Below the pieces are notes generated by a model. The model ran no database searches. It saw nothing but the letters and a program-made list of their open reading frames with translations, and had not been told where the DNA came from. A stretch of DNA of 64,000 bases from [Clostridium] asparagiforme DSM 15981 (GTDB lineage Bacteria > Bacillota > Clostridia > Lachnospirales > Lachnospiraceae): assembly GCA_025149125.1 (NCBI GenBank), contig CP102272.1, positions 3,906,001 to 3,970,000 on the forward strand, given 5' to 3'. Below, in pieces: positions 50,999 to 59,839 of this stretch (the stretch's first letter is position 1; each line of letters opens with the position of its first letter). A program made the position numbers and the translations under genes.

Positions 50999-51883
50999 AT
51001 GAATCCTGAAAAAACCGGACTGGTCCTGGAGGGCGGCGGCATGAGGGGCATCTATACCGCCGGAGTCCTGGACGTATTTCTTGAACAGAATATCCAAGTC
51101 GACGGGGTGATCGGCGTCTCCGCAGGGGCCATCCACGGCTGCAGCTTTGTAGCCGGCCAGCGCGAGCGCTCCATCCGCTACAACTTAAAATACTGCCGCG
51201 ATCCCCAGTACATGAGCTTTCGTTCCCTGTTAAAAACCGGCGAGCTGTGCGGAACCGATTTCTGCTACCACCAGCTCCCGGAAACACTGGATCCCTTTGA
51301 CAACGAAGCCTTTGAGGCCTCAGACACGGACTTCTACGTGACCTGCACCGACGTGGAGACCGGCGAACCCGTATACAAGCTCTGTGAGACCCTGCGCGGC
51401 GATCAGATCGACTGGGTGAGAGCCTCCGCCTCCATGCCCCTGGCCGCCCACATCGTGGAGCTGGAGGGCCGCAAGCTGCTGGACGGCGGCGTGGCCGACT
51501 CCATCCCCGTGGCCGCCTTCCGCAAAATGGGTTATAAGCGCTGCGTGGTCGTGGCCACCCGCCCCATGAGCTACCGCAAAAAGCCCAACCGCATGACCTC
51601 TCTGCTGCGTCGCGTCTACCGCGATTACCCCGACTTCGTGGAGGCCATGGCCCGCCGCCACCTGATGTACAACCGCCAGCTGGATGAAATCAAACGCATG
51701 GAAGATGCGGGAGAAATCCTGGTGATCCGCCCCAGCCGGACCATCAAAATCCACCGCACCGAGCACGACCCGGAACGGATCCGTCAGATGTACGACCTGG
51801 GACGGCAGGACGGGGAGCGGGCGGTGGAACGGGTGAGGAGGTTTTTGCAGGGAGCGGAGGAAACAATCGCCGACGCTGAGTAA
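50999..51883 (+). CDS. Patatin-like phospholipase family protein
   Basis: 294 residues. Oxyanion loop LEGGGMRGIYTAGVLD, nucleophile motif GVSAG (GxSxG) and the Asp of the catalytic dyad in LLDGGVADSIP are all present. No membrane anchor or signal peptide. YqhO/YjjU-like patatin proteins of Firmicutes are cytosolic lipid acyl hydrolases of unsure physiological role. The ATG at 50999 follows AGGTGTAATC. Convergent with the galactonate operon, with 65 bases between the stops. Confidence 0.88.
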   Translation: MNPEKTGLVLEGGGMRGIYTAGVLDVFLEQNIQVDGVIGVSAGAIHGCSFVAGQRERSIRYNLKYCRDPQYMSFRSLLKTGELCGTDFCYHQLPETLDPFDNEAFEASDTDFYVTCTDVETGEPVYKLCETLRGDQIDWVRASASMPLAAHIVELEGRKLLDGGVADSIPVAAFRKMGYKRCVVVATRPMSYRKKPNRMTSLLRRVYRDYPDFVEAMARRHLMYNRQLDEIKRMEDAGEILVIRPSRTIKIHRTEHDPERIRQMYDLGRQDGERAVERVRRFLQGAEETIADAE

Positions 51884-51948
51884 ACCGGGTTCTGAAACGA
51901 GTGGGGAGCAGGAAAAGCCCTCCCTGTCTGCCTCGCACTTTTTAACGC

Positions 51949-53106
51949 CTACCACTCTGCGACCGAGCCGTCCCTATGTCTCCACACTGGATTCTTCCAT
52001 TTGTGGGGACAGACGCTCTCTTCCAGCACCAACTCCCGATTAACCTCAACGCCGATTCCCGGTTTTACAGGAAGCTTCACGTATCCGTCTGTAAATTCAA
52101 AATCCTCTTTGTTTTTTACATAATCCAAAACCGTTTTCCCTACATTATAGTGGATTCCCATGCTTTGCTCCTGGATCACCGCGTTGTAGCTGGTGGCGTC
52201 AACCTGGAGACAGGAGGCCAGCGCAATCGGTCCCAGCGGACAGTGGGGTGCCAGCGCAACGTCGTGGGCTTCCGCCATAGCGGCGATTTTCTTCACCTCG
52301 GTAATTCCTCCCGCGTGGGACAGATCGGGCTGAATAATGTCCACTCCTCCCACCTCAAACAACCGCTTAAAATCGTATTTTGTAAACAGACGCTCCCCAG
52401 TGGCAATGGGAATATTGCAGCAGGCTGCAATCTCCTTAAAATTCTCCATGTGCTCGCACAGCACCGGCTCCTCCAGAAACATGGGATCGTATTCCTCCAG
52501 TTTCTTTGCAAGGACCTTTGCCATGGGCTTGTGGACCCGGCCGTGAAAATCAATGGCAATCCCAAAGTATTTCCCGCAGGCGTCGCGGATAGCCCCAACG
52601 CGCTCCAGCACCTGATCGATTTTCTCGTAGCTGTCGATCATCTGAAGCTCCTCCGTGGCGTTCATTTTAACAGCCGTAAATCCCGCATCCATCCGTTCCC
52701 TTGCTGCGGCCCCCACATCCGTAGGACGGTCACCGCCCACCCAGCTGTAAACGCGCATCCGGTTCCGGCAGCTGCCGCCCATCAGCTCATAAACCGGGGC
52801 CTGAAAATATTTTCCCTTGATATCCCACAACGCCTGGTCAATACCGGCGATAGCGCTCATAAGCACTCCGCCGCCTCTGTAAAATCCCGCCCGGTATAAC
52901 ACCGTCCAGATGTCTTCTATCTTCATGGGATCCGCTCCTATGAGATAATCCGACATTTCCTCCACGCAAGCCGCCACTGTGGACGCATGGCCCTCCAGCA
53001 CAGCCTCGCCCCATCCTGCAATTCCCTCGTCCGTCAGAATTTCCACAAATCCCCAGCGCGGGCGCACCAGATATGTATTTACACTGCTGATTCTCATATT
53101 TCTCAC
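51949..53106 (-). CDS. dgoD: D-galactonate dehydratase
   Basis: 385 residues, very close in sequence pattern to E. coli DgoD along its length: YRAGFYRGGGVLMSAIAGID, AYSWVGGDRP-like VYSWVGGDRP, IAIDFHGRVHKPMAKVL, LFIEEPV-like MFLEEPVLCEH, GERLFTKYDFKRLFE, the catalytic APHCPLGPIALASCLQVD and the C-terminal NPVWRHRDGSVAEW. It dehydrates D-galactonate to 2-keto-3-deoxygalactonate. Its start overlaps the end of the aldolase gene by four bases. The kinase and aldolase required for the next two steps are directly upstream. Confidence 0.93.
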   Translation of the reverse strand: MRNMRISSVNTYLVRPRWGFVEILTDEGIAGWGEAVLEGHASTVAACVEEMSDYLIGADPMKIEDIWTVLYRAGFYRGGGVLMSAIAGIDQALWDIKGKYFQAPVYELMGGSCRNRMRVYSWVGGDRPTDVGAAARERMDAGFTAVKMNATEELQMIDSYEKIDQVLERVGAIRDACGKYFGIAIDFHGRVHKPMAKVLAKKLEEYDPMFLEEPVLCEHMENFKEIAACCNIPIATGERLFTKYDFKRLFEVGGVDIIQPDLSHAGGITEVKKIAAMAEAHDVALAPHCPLGPIALASCLQVDATSYNAVIQEQSMGIHYNVGKTVLDYVKNKEDFEFTDGYVKLPVKPGIGVEVNRELVLEESVCPHKWKNPVWRHRDGSVAEW

Positions 53107-53768
53107 TCCTTATCCCGTCTTATCTGTTCAAAAACTGCCCTGCCGTCCAGAGCCGCCGCCACCAATTTCTTTACCCAGGCTGTTCCCATTTTCCAGTCTC
53201 TCGCTCTCACGGCCTCTGCCGGCATAATATTACTCCCCAGGCCGGCCCCCAGGAAACCTGTGCGAAAAAATGATCCGATATTCTGGCTGTCAACGCCTCC
53301 GATGGCCACATAATCCGTACCGTCAAAGGGCCCCTTCAGGCTTTTTATATAGTTCGCCTGCATATCGCCTGCCGGGAACAGTTTCATGGTATGAAATCCA
53401 TGCGTCACGCAGAGGGCCACATCCGTAGGGGTGAGCGCTCCCGGCAGCAGCGCGATTCCCCTCTCCCGGCAATAGGCCAGAATCTCAGGCTGGGCGGAGG
53501 GCGTCAGCAAAAATTCCGCCCCCGCTTCCATCGCGTTCCTGGCTCGCTCAACCGTGATCGCAGTCCCGGCTCCCACCGTGATATCACCGCCGAACGCCCT
53601 GCGCAGCAAGGTAATCTGACGGCAGGCATCCGATCCGTTAAGGGCCACCTCAAAGCATTTGACGCCTCCGTTGACAACGGCCTCTGCGTAATCCAGCGTG
53701 TCCTCCAGCGGTACATTTCTCATGATCGCAAGAATCGGATTCTGTTCAAATATCTGTCTCGTATCCAT
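53103..53768 (-). CDS. dgoA: 2-dehydro-3-deoxy-6-phosphogalactonate / KDPG-type aldolase
   Basis: About 222 residues, class I aldolase of the KDPG/KDPGal family. The Schiff-base Lys is in HTMKLFPAGDMQANYIKSLKGP; the catalytic Glu and Arg regions in GGVKCFEVALN and VPLEDTLDYA are visible. It cleaves KDPGal to pyruvate and glyceraldehyde 3-phosphate. Second ATG (53768) is favoured by GGAGGG spacing. Its neighbours, dgoD and a PfkB kinase, favour KDPGal over KDPG as substrate, but both are possible. Confidence 0.85.
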   Translation of the reverse strand: MDTRQIFEQNPILAIMRNVPLEDTLDYAEAVVNGGVKCFEVALNGSDACRQITLLRRAFGGDITVGAGTAITVERARNAMEAGAEFLLTPSAQPEILAYCRERGIALLPGALTPTDVALCVTHGFHTMKLFPAGDMQANYIKSLKGPFDGTDYVAIGGVDSQNIGSFFRTGFLGAGLGSNIMPAEAVRARDWKMGTAWVKKLVAAALDGRAVFEQIRRDKE

Positions 53769-53781
53769 CATATCCCTCCGG

Positions 53782-54732
53782 CTAACGATAAATTTCTTCC
53801 TGATTGTTCAATCTGCGCTCCAACTTGCTCCGATCCGGGTATCCTTCCGTATCCCCATCCGTCTCCGTGGCCATAGCACCGGCGACAGCGCCCATACGTC
53901 CGCAGTCCCACAGATCCTTTCCCTCCAGTACGCCCGCCAGAAACGCGGCATCAAACGCATCCCCGGCTCCAATGGGGTCTACGCAGCGGCACGCGGCCGG
54001 TTTTAACCGCACCTTCTGGGCGCGGTCCGCAGCCCAGGCGCCGTTGGCTCCATCCTTCACAACGATTGTCCGCTCCACGTCTGCTCCCCCAGAAATCCGT
54101 TTAAAGAGCTCCTCCGGTTCCGTTGTCCCATACAGAGCAGCCGCTTCGTCCTTTCCCATAAACAGATAACGGCTGCGGCCGCACAGTTCTCGAAGCAGTG
54201 GGCTGTAATCCTCGCCTTCCCACAACTTGCGGCGTATGTTGGGATCAAAGCTCACGTCAAGTCCGAACCGCTCTGCCAGATCCAGCGCATAAAATACAGT
54301 GTCCCTGCAGGACGGGGACAGCACGGGGGTGATGCCGGTCAGATGTAAAATGCTCGCGTCCCTAAAGTCCTCCTCGTTCAGATCCGCTGGGCTCATTGCG
54401 GCGGCCGCTGAATTTTTACGGTAATAATACACAGCCGTCTCCCCACAGCTTTTTTCCTTGAACATGACCCCGGTGGGGCGCTTCACGTCGAAATGGACGG
54501 ATTCTGCATCCACGCCTTCCGCGCGGACTACATTCTGCACGTACCGCCCGAATTCGTCATCTCCCAGACGGCTGATCCACGCCGCCCTGTGTCCCAGCTT
54601 CGCCAGCCCAACCGCCAGATTGCTCTCCGCGCCGGCAATTCTCGTGTGATAGCGGTTGACATACCGAAGCGGCGACAGGGAATCCGGCGAAAAACACACC
54701 ATCGTCTCGCCGATTGTAATTACCTCCGCCAT
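53782..54732 (-). CDS. PfkB-family sugar kinase (2-keto-3-deoxy sugar acid kinase-like)
   Basis: 316 residues from MAEVITIGETMVCFSPD, with AAGGAGG upstream that also covers the end of the GH2 gene. Substrate-binding GGAESNLAVGL-like AGAESNLAVGLAKLG and the anion-hole/ATP motif DPIGAGDAFDAAFLAGVL with catalytic Asp are present. The GETM...FSP N-terminus and RYHTRIAGAESN region resemble 2-keto-3-deoxygluconate kinases. In this operon it would phosphorylate 2-keto-3-deoxygalactonate for the aldolase. Confidence 0.85.
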   Translation of the reverse strand: MAEVITIGETMVCFSPDSLSPLRYVNRYHTRIAGAESNLAVGLAKLGHRAAWISRLGDDEFGRYVQNVVRAEGVDAESVHFDVKRPTGVMFKEKSCGETAVYYYRKNSAAAAMSPADLNEEDFRDASILHLTGITPVLSPSCRDTVFYALDLAERFGLDVSFDPNIRRKLWEGEDYSPLLRELCGRSRYLFMGKDEAAALYGTTEPEELFKRISGGADVERTIVVKDGANGAWAADRAQKVRLKPAACRCVDPIGAGDAFDAAFLAGVLEGKDLWDCGRMGAVAGAMATETDGDTEGYPDRSKLERRLNNQEEIYR

Positions 54733-54733
54733 A

Positions 54734-56500
54734 CTATCCCCGCCCTCCTTCATTGATCCGCCGTATGGTCTCCAGGGGAATCTTAGGTTCTCGCCCGTAA
54801 GTCAAAAGGCCGTTTGTTTCCTGCTCTACATCGCAGAGCTGTGTGTAGACAAAGCCCTGCACCGCCTCCGACTCAAGCATCGCCGATACCACCGCCTCAT
54901 AGGCGAGGGCGTACTCCTCAGGCGACTTCATGCTGGTATATCCCCAGCCCTCCATCTCTTCCATTTTGAAGGAAATGCCGCCAAATTCCGACACAATCAC
55001 CGGCTGATTCTCATATGTGAATCCGTGAGCAAGGAGCGTTCGATTTGCCGGCATATCGTTTATAATCCGCTCCCTCGACTGATATCGTCTCAGCAGTGTC
55101 TCCTTCTTTCCTTCATAATCGTGGATCGTCAAAAGATCTGAAACCGTATGGTTCCAACCGTCGTTGGAGATCACCAGCCTGGTCTGATCCAGGGACTTTG
55201 TCAGGTAGTACATGGCCTGGGAATGAGCCTGTTCCTCCCGGTTGTACATAATTCCGTCCACCCCCCAGGATTCATTTAAAGGCACCCAGGCGACGATGCA
55301 CGGGTGGTTGTAATCCCGCAGAACCGCCTCCGTCCACTCCGGCATCATACGCTCTGCGTACTCTCTGGAATAGATATAGGCGTTGGAGTATTCCGCCCAC
55401 ACCAGGAACCCCATACGGTCCGCATGGTACAGATATCTGGGATCCTCCACCTTCTGATGCTTTCTGGCCCCATTAAATCCCATCTCCTTGGACAGAAGGA
55501 TATCCCTGACAAAATCCTCATCCGCCGGGGCTGTCAAAAGTGAATCCTTCCAGTATCCTTGATCCAGGACAAGCTTCTGGTAGTAGGGCCGATTATTCAA
55601 TAAAAACCTTCCGTTTTCAACGCTCACCTTGCGCATGGCGAAATAGGAATCGATTCGGTCCGCTTCGCCGTCTCCGAATACAAACGTCAGACTCACGTCA
55701 AATAAGACGGGATTTTCCGGCGTCCACTCGTATTTCCGATGTTCCCATTCCAGATTGATATTCTGATCCAGGAAAAACGAGCGCACCAGTCTCCCCTTAA
55801 ACATCCGCGCCTCATCCTCCACCATGGTCTGCCCCTTGTAGGAAATCCGGATGCCGACGGTTCCGTCCACCGGCCTGGCGGCAAATATCTCCATTTTCAC
55901 GGATTTCTGATCTATATCCGGGGTCATAAACAGCCTGCGCACGTAGTTGTCCGGCACCTCCTCCAGCCATACCGTCTGCCAGATTCCGGTGGTTCCCGTA
56001 TAAAAAATATTTTCCGACTTTCCTTTCCAAAACTGCTTGCCCCTGGGCAGTTCCAGATTTAATGGCTCATCCACAGCCCGCACCGTCAGCGTATTCTCCC
56101 CGTCTTTCATCAGCTCCGTAATGTCAAATGTAAATGACGTGTGTCCCCCCCGGTGTTTACCCGCGTAGGCTCCGTTTACCCATACCTCCGCCTGGTAATC
56201 AACCGCTCCGAAATTTAAAAGCCATCTGGAAGTCCGCCCCTGCGTCCGGACGCAAAATGTCCGCTTATACCACACGATAGGGTGGAACTCCGTTTCCCCA
56301 ATCCCGGAAAGCTTCGTCTGGTAGACATAAGGCACGTTGATCCGCCTGCCAAGCTCCGCCTCCCCATACCACCTTGCGCGGACGCCCTCATCCCCGTCGT
56401 CATAGTCAAACTGCCACCAGCCGTTTAAGTTCATCCAGCTCTCCCGCACAAACTGAGGCCTCGGATATTCATTTCTCGGTATTGTCTGCACTTGTATCAT
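54734..56500 (-). CDS. Glycoside hydrolase family 2 (beta-galactosidase/beta-glycosidase type)
   Basis: 588 residues, no signal peptide, so it acts on imported oligosaccharide. Sugar-binding domain (RWLLNFGAVDYQAEVWVNG), immunoglobulin-like domain, and TIM barrel with acid/base Glu in AWVPLNESWGVDG and nucleophile Glu in PVIVSEFGGISF. The NxKG signature of glucuronidases is absent; the end reads FVYTQLCDVEQETNGLLTYGREPKIP, as in GH2 galactosidase-like proteins. Its stop abuts the kinase start. Likely releases a galactosyl or related unit from the glycoside carried by the ABC system. Confidence 0.87.
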   Translation of the reverse strand: MIQVQTIPRNEYPRPQFVRESWMNLNGWWQFDYDDGDEGVRARWYGEAELGRRINVPYVYQTKLSGIGETEFHPIVWYKRTFCVRTQGRTSRWLLNFGAVDYQAEVWVNGAYAGKHRGGHTSFTFDITELMKDGENTLTVRAVDEPLNLELPRGKQFWKGKSENIFYTGTTGIWQTVWLEEVPDNYVRRLFMTPDIDQKSVKMEIFAARPVDGTVGIRISYKGQTMVEDEARMFKGRLVRSFFLDQNINLEWEHRKYEWTPENPVLFDVSLTFVFGDGEADRIDSYFAMRKVSVENGRFLLNNRPYYQKLVLDQGYWKDSLLTAPADEDFVRDILLSKEMGFNGARKHQKVEDPRYLYHADRMGFLVWAEYSNAYIYSREYAERMMPEWTEAVLRDYNHPCIVAWVPLNESWGVDGIMYNREEQAHSQAMYYLTKSLDQTRLVISNDGWNHTVSDLLTIHDYEGKKETLLRRYQSRERIINDMPANRTLLAHGFTYENQPVIVSEFGGISFKMEEMEGWGYTSMKSPEEYALAYEAVVSAMLESEAVQGFVYTQLCDVEQETNGLLTYGREPKIPLETIRRINEGGRG

Positions 56501-56527
56501 CGATTTATCCCACCTTTTTATATAGTA

Positions 56528-57361
56528 TTATCCCTTGATGCCTGTCATGGCAATGCCTTTAATGATCTGCTTCTGAAATATAATAAACACAATAATGGCC
56601 GGCACGCTGGCAACCACGCTGGCTGTCATCGGTAAGGTAAACTCCGACAAATTCGCCCCCTGAAACTGTGGGATCCCCACCGGAAGCGTCATCATTTTCT
56701 CCGATGTGATCGAGAGAAACGGCCACAGGAAGTTGTTCCAGGCGGAGGTAAATGTAAAAATGCCCACCGCAGCCATGGAGGATTTTGACACCGGAAAACA
56801 GATATTCCACCACCGCTCAAATGGCCCCGCACCGTCCAGCACAGCCGCCTCAATCAGGTCGTCAGGGATGCTGTCGTAGAACCGTTTCATAATCAACACC
56901 CCGATGGGAGATGCCAGGCTTGGGTAAATCAGGCCCGCATACGTGTTGAGAAGCTTTGCCTGAGCCATTGCCTGATAAAGGGGGATAATAATGGATTCCA
57001 TAGGAATCATCATCCCGGAGGCGATCAGCAGAAAACCCACCCCTTTCCCCTTGAATTTCAGCTTTGAGAGCGCATAAGCGGCCAGCGATGTGATCACCAG
57101 AGTACACAGCGTAACCGTGGCGGACACGAAAAAGCTGTTAAACGTCCACCTGAGAATGGGCGCTTTTTCCAGAATGATACGGTAATTTTCCACTGTAAAC
57201 TTTCCGGAAAATACCTCCTGCAAAATGCTCACAGGCGTTCCGTAGGGTTTGAAGGACGACACGATCATCCATACCACGGGGAACAGCCACAGCAGCGCCG
57301 TGCCGTAGATGAGAAGATACAGAAAAATCTTGGACAGTCTGATTTTCTTTCCTTTTTTCAC
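56528..57361 (-). CDS. Carbohydrate ABC transporter permease (CUT1, MalG-like)
   Basis: 277 residues with six membrane helices. The EAA loop (DDLIEAAVLDGAGPFERWWNICFPVSKS) contacts the ATPase. The N-terminal helix with ALLWLFPVVWMIVSSFKP is typical of the MalG/LacG type. The ATPase partner (MsmK-like) is not encoded nearby, as usual for Firmicute CUT1 systems that share one. Follows the other permease with two bases between. Confidence 0.9.
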   Translation of the reverse strand: MKKGKKIRLSKIFLYLLIYGTALLWLFPVVWMIVSSFKPYGTPVSILQEVFSGKFTVENYRIILEKAPILRWTFNSFFVSATVTLCTLVITSLAAYALSKLKFKGKGVGFLLIASGMMIPMESIIIPLYQAMAQAKLLNTYAGLIYPSLASPIGVLIMKRFYDSIPDDLIEAAVLDGAGPFERWWNICFPVSKSSMAAVGIFTFTSAWNNFLWPFLSITSEKMMTLPVGIPQFQGANLSEFTLPMTASVVASVPAIIVFIIFQKQIIKGIAMTGIKG

Positions 57362-57363
57362 GC

Positions 57364-58245
57364 TTATCCCTCCTTGGAAAATATACGGTTCTGAATCAGG
57401 CTTGCAGCCAATACAACCGCAAAAAACGCAACGGACATGGCTGCCGCGCTTCCCATATGCCGGTTTGTGAATCCAGTCTCGTATATGTAATGGACAATGG
57501 TTCTGGTGGATGTTCCCGGTCCTCCGCCCGACATCAGATAAGTCTGCCCGAACAGCTTAAACGAGGCGATCATCTGAAGCATGACGACTAACGCAATGGA
57601 GTCTTTCATCATGGGAATCGTAATTCCGAACAGAATCTGGCGCCGTCCTGCGCCGTCGATGCGGGCGGCCTCGTACACGTCCTCCGGCACATCCTGCAAT
57701 CCCGCCAAAAACAGAATCATATTAAATCCCACGGTCCACCATACGGTAGTTACTAAAATTGCGACCCATACCAAGCCCCTGGTGTTGAGCCAGTACATCT
57801 CACTGATCCCCAGACAGCTGGTCAGCCTCGTCACCAGACCGGTATAGGGCTGGAAAATAAAGATCCACAGTCCGGTCACCACGGACATTGAGAGCACGTA
57901 GGGTGAAAACAGGCAGGTCCGTATAAAAGTGATTCCTTTGATTTTTGAATTGATGAACAGTGCGAATATAAAACCAACCACCACCATAACCGGAGTGGAG
58001 ATAAACACATAAAATACCGTGTTCCACAAGGATTCCCAGAAACCGGAATCCTGGAACATCTCCACATAGTTTCCCAGTCCGATAAAGACCTCTTTACCTC
58101 CCAGTGTGGAATCATAGAGACTGAGCTTCATGCCCTTTAAAATGGGATACATCAGAAATCCTGCAAAAAACAGGATGTACGGCAGAAGAAAACACCAGGC
58201 GACGGCGTGTTCCTTCCAGCCGGATTTTCGTTTATCTTTTTTCAT
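57364..58245 (-). CDS. Carbohydrate ABC transporter permease (CUT1, MalF-like)
   Basis: About 293 residues from MKKDKRKSGWKEHAVAWCF with AAAGGAGAG before the start. Six membrane helices and the EAA loop in VPEDVYEAARIDGAGRRQILFGITIPMMKDS. The pairing with a MalG-like permease and a lipoprotein identifies a CUT1 oligosaccharide importer. A strong hairpin separates it from the binding-protein gene, giving lower expression than the binding protein. Confidence 0.9.
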   Translation of the reverse strand: MKKDKRKSGWKEHAVAWCFLLPYILFFAGFLMYPILKGMKLSLYDSTLGGKEVFIGLGNYVEMFQDSGFWESLWNTVFYVFISTPVMVVVGFIFALFINSKIKGITFIRTCLFSPYVLSMSVVTGLWIFIFQPYTGLVTRLTSCLGISEMYWLNTRGLVWVAILVTTVWWTVGFNMILFLAGLQDVPEDVYEAARIDGAGRRQILFGITIPMMKDSIALVVMLQMIASFKLFGQTYLMSGGGPGTSTRTIVHYIYETGFTNRHMGSAAAMSVAFFAVVLAASLIQNRIFSKEG

Positions 58246-58286
58246 GTTCCGCTCTCCTTTCCCCGCTCCGGCCTGAATTAAAGGCG

Positions 58287-58336
58287 CAAAAAAGACGCCT
58301 GCCTGAAAAGAGCATTCTTTTTTCAGCAAGCGTCTC
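58287..58336 (-). terminator. Attenuating hairpin between binding protein and permease genes
   Basis: On the minus strand AGACGCTTGCTG pairs with CAGGCAGGCGTCT and is followed by TTTTTTG. Located 37 bases past the binding protein stop; partial termination would yield more binding protein than permease. Confidence 0.75.
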
Positions 58337-58372
58337 ATAGGGCACGCTTATGATCGGCCGGCCGCCGCTTTG

Positions 58373-59707
58373 TCAGTTATAGGAATCCAGAATCTTCTGG
58401 AACTGTTCCTGCATGTTGGCGGCGGTAGTCTCCACATCCTGTTCTCCTGCGACCATTGATGTCAACTCACGCTGAACAACCTCTGTCATGCCTGCGACGC
58501 CGCACACCTGCGGGAAGAAGGACGCATTCTGAGCTGCCTTTGCGTACTGGGGGATATACGGAAGGCTCTTAAACTCCTCCGAATCAATCACCGTCTGTCT
58601 GCTGGGAATATGGCCTACGCTGGCCCATTTGGCCGTGTGGTCCGTGATCCATTTCATGAATATCATGGCGGACTCTCTCTCCTTGTCCGTCACGCTGTCG
58701 CTCTTGGGAATCACCAGCGTGTGGGAGTCGGCGTACACTCCCTCCTTCTCGCCAATCTGCGGGAACGGCATGGATACAAAGTTTAGACCTTCCGTACCGG
58801 AAAACGTCGGAATCGCCCAGTCTCCGTTGATAGTAGCGGCTGCAATCCTGCCGGTGAACAGCTCACCGCCGTTTTTCTGGTTTTTAGGCCAGATTCCCGT
58901 ATCCACCATTCTCATCATGGTGCTCAGCGCCCTTTTGTTCTCCTCCGTGTTCAGCGTAGCCGTCTTACCGGTCTCGTCGCAGATACTTCCACCGTACTGC
59001 GCCAGCAGCGTGGACCACAAATACATCGGCAGGCCGTTGGCTGAAGTGCCGGAGATCGCCATTTTTCCTCCGTCCAACTGCGCTTTGACGTTTTCAAAAA
59101 ACTCGAAGAACGCTTCTTCTCCCTTGGGAACCACGACCGTGGAATCATCCGCCAGCAGCCCCATATTCTTAAATTCGTCCACATTGTAATGCATCAACAG
59201 CAAATGTGTGTCAATGGGCATGCAGTAGTGAACGCCGTCCACCATTGAAGCCACCTGAAGCTTCTGTGTAAAATCCGTCCAATCGACCTGCTGTGCTTCC
59301 GCCAGCTCGTCAAGCGGCTCCAGTAAATCGTCCGTCACATATTCCTTCACTCTGGTAATATGATTCACCGCAACGGTGGGGGCGGAATCCGAAGTCATCG
59401 CTGCCAACAGCTTGGTGTAATACTCCTCGCCCTTAAAAATCATAAATTCAACTTCAATGTCAGCGCTCTGCTCGTTAAATTCATCCACCATGGCCGTCAT
59501 CACATCCCCGTCCCCGCCGCTGAACGGCGCCCAAAATGTAATTTTTGTTTTTTCAGCCGTGTTGCCTGTCTCTCCCGCAGCCTGGCTTTGATCCGCCACA
59601 GCGCCGGAACCGCTCTGGGAGCCGCCGGAGCACCCCGCCAAACCTGCCGTTAAGCAGCCAGCCATCGCAAAAGCCGCCGCTTTTCTAATCATACCTTTCC
59701 TCATCAT
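58373..59707 (-). CDS. Sugar ABC transporter solute-binding lipoprotein
   Basis: About 444 residues. A lipoprotein signal peptide (MRKGMIRKAAAFAMAGCLTAGLAGC) with lipobox LAGC near residue 26 and a Gly/Ser-rich linker follow. Family 1 extracellular binding protein with KITFWAPFSGGDGDVMTAMVDEFNEQ and the later AAATINGDWAIPTF. It captures oligosaccharide at the outer membrane face and hands it to the two permeases. AAGGAG precedes the start at 59707. Confidence 0.9.
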   Translation of the reverse strand: MMRKGMIRKAAAFAMAGCLTAGLAGCSGGSQSGSGAVADQSQAAGETGNTAEKTKITFWAPFSGGDGDVMTAMVDEFNEQSADIEVEFMIFKGEEYYTKLLAAMTSDSAPTVAVNHITRVKEYVTDDLLEPLDELAEAQQVDWTDFTQKLQVASMVDGVHYCMPIDTHLLLMHYNVDEFKNMGLLADDSTVVVPKGEEAFFEFFENVKAQLDGGKMAISGTSANGLPMYLWSTLLAQYGGSICDETGKTATLNTEENKRALSTMMRMVDTGIWPKNQKNGGELFTGRIAAATINGDWAIPTFSGTEGLNFVSMPFPQIGEKEGVYADSHTLVIPKSDSVTDKERESAMIFMKWITDHTAKWASVGHIPSRQTVIDSEEFKSLPYIPQYAKAAQNASFFPQVCGVAGMTEVVQRELTSMVAGEQDVETTAANMQEQFQKILDSYN

Positions 59708-59839
59708 CGTCCGCTCCTTGGTTATCATTTTTGTTTTCAGGGATTCAAGGCCTTTTCTCTCTGTCTCATGGCCTTAGTATAGCATGCTCCCTTCACTCCG
59801 GTAAATCCGACATATCTAAGAAAGGTGTAAAAAAGCAAA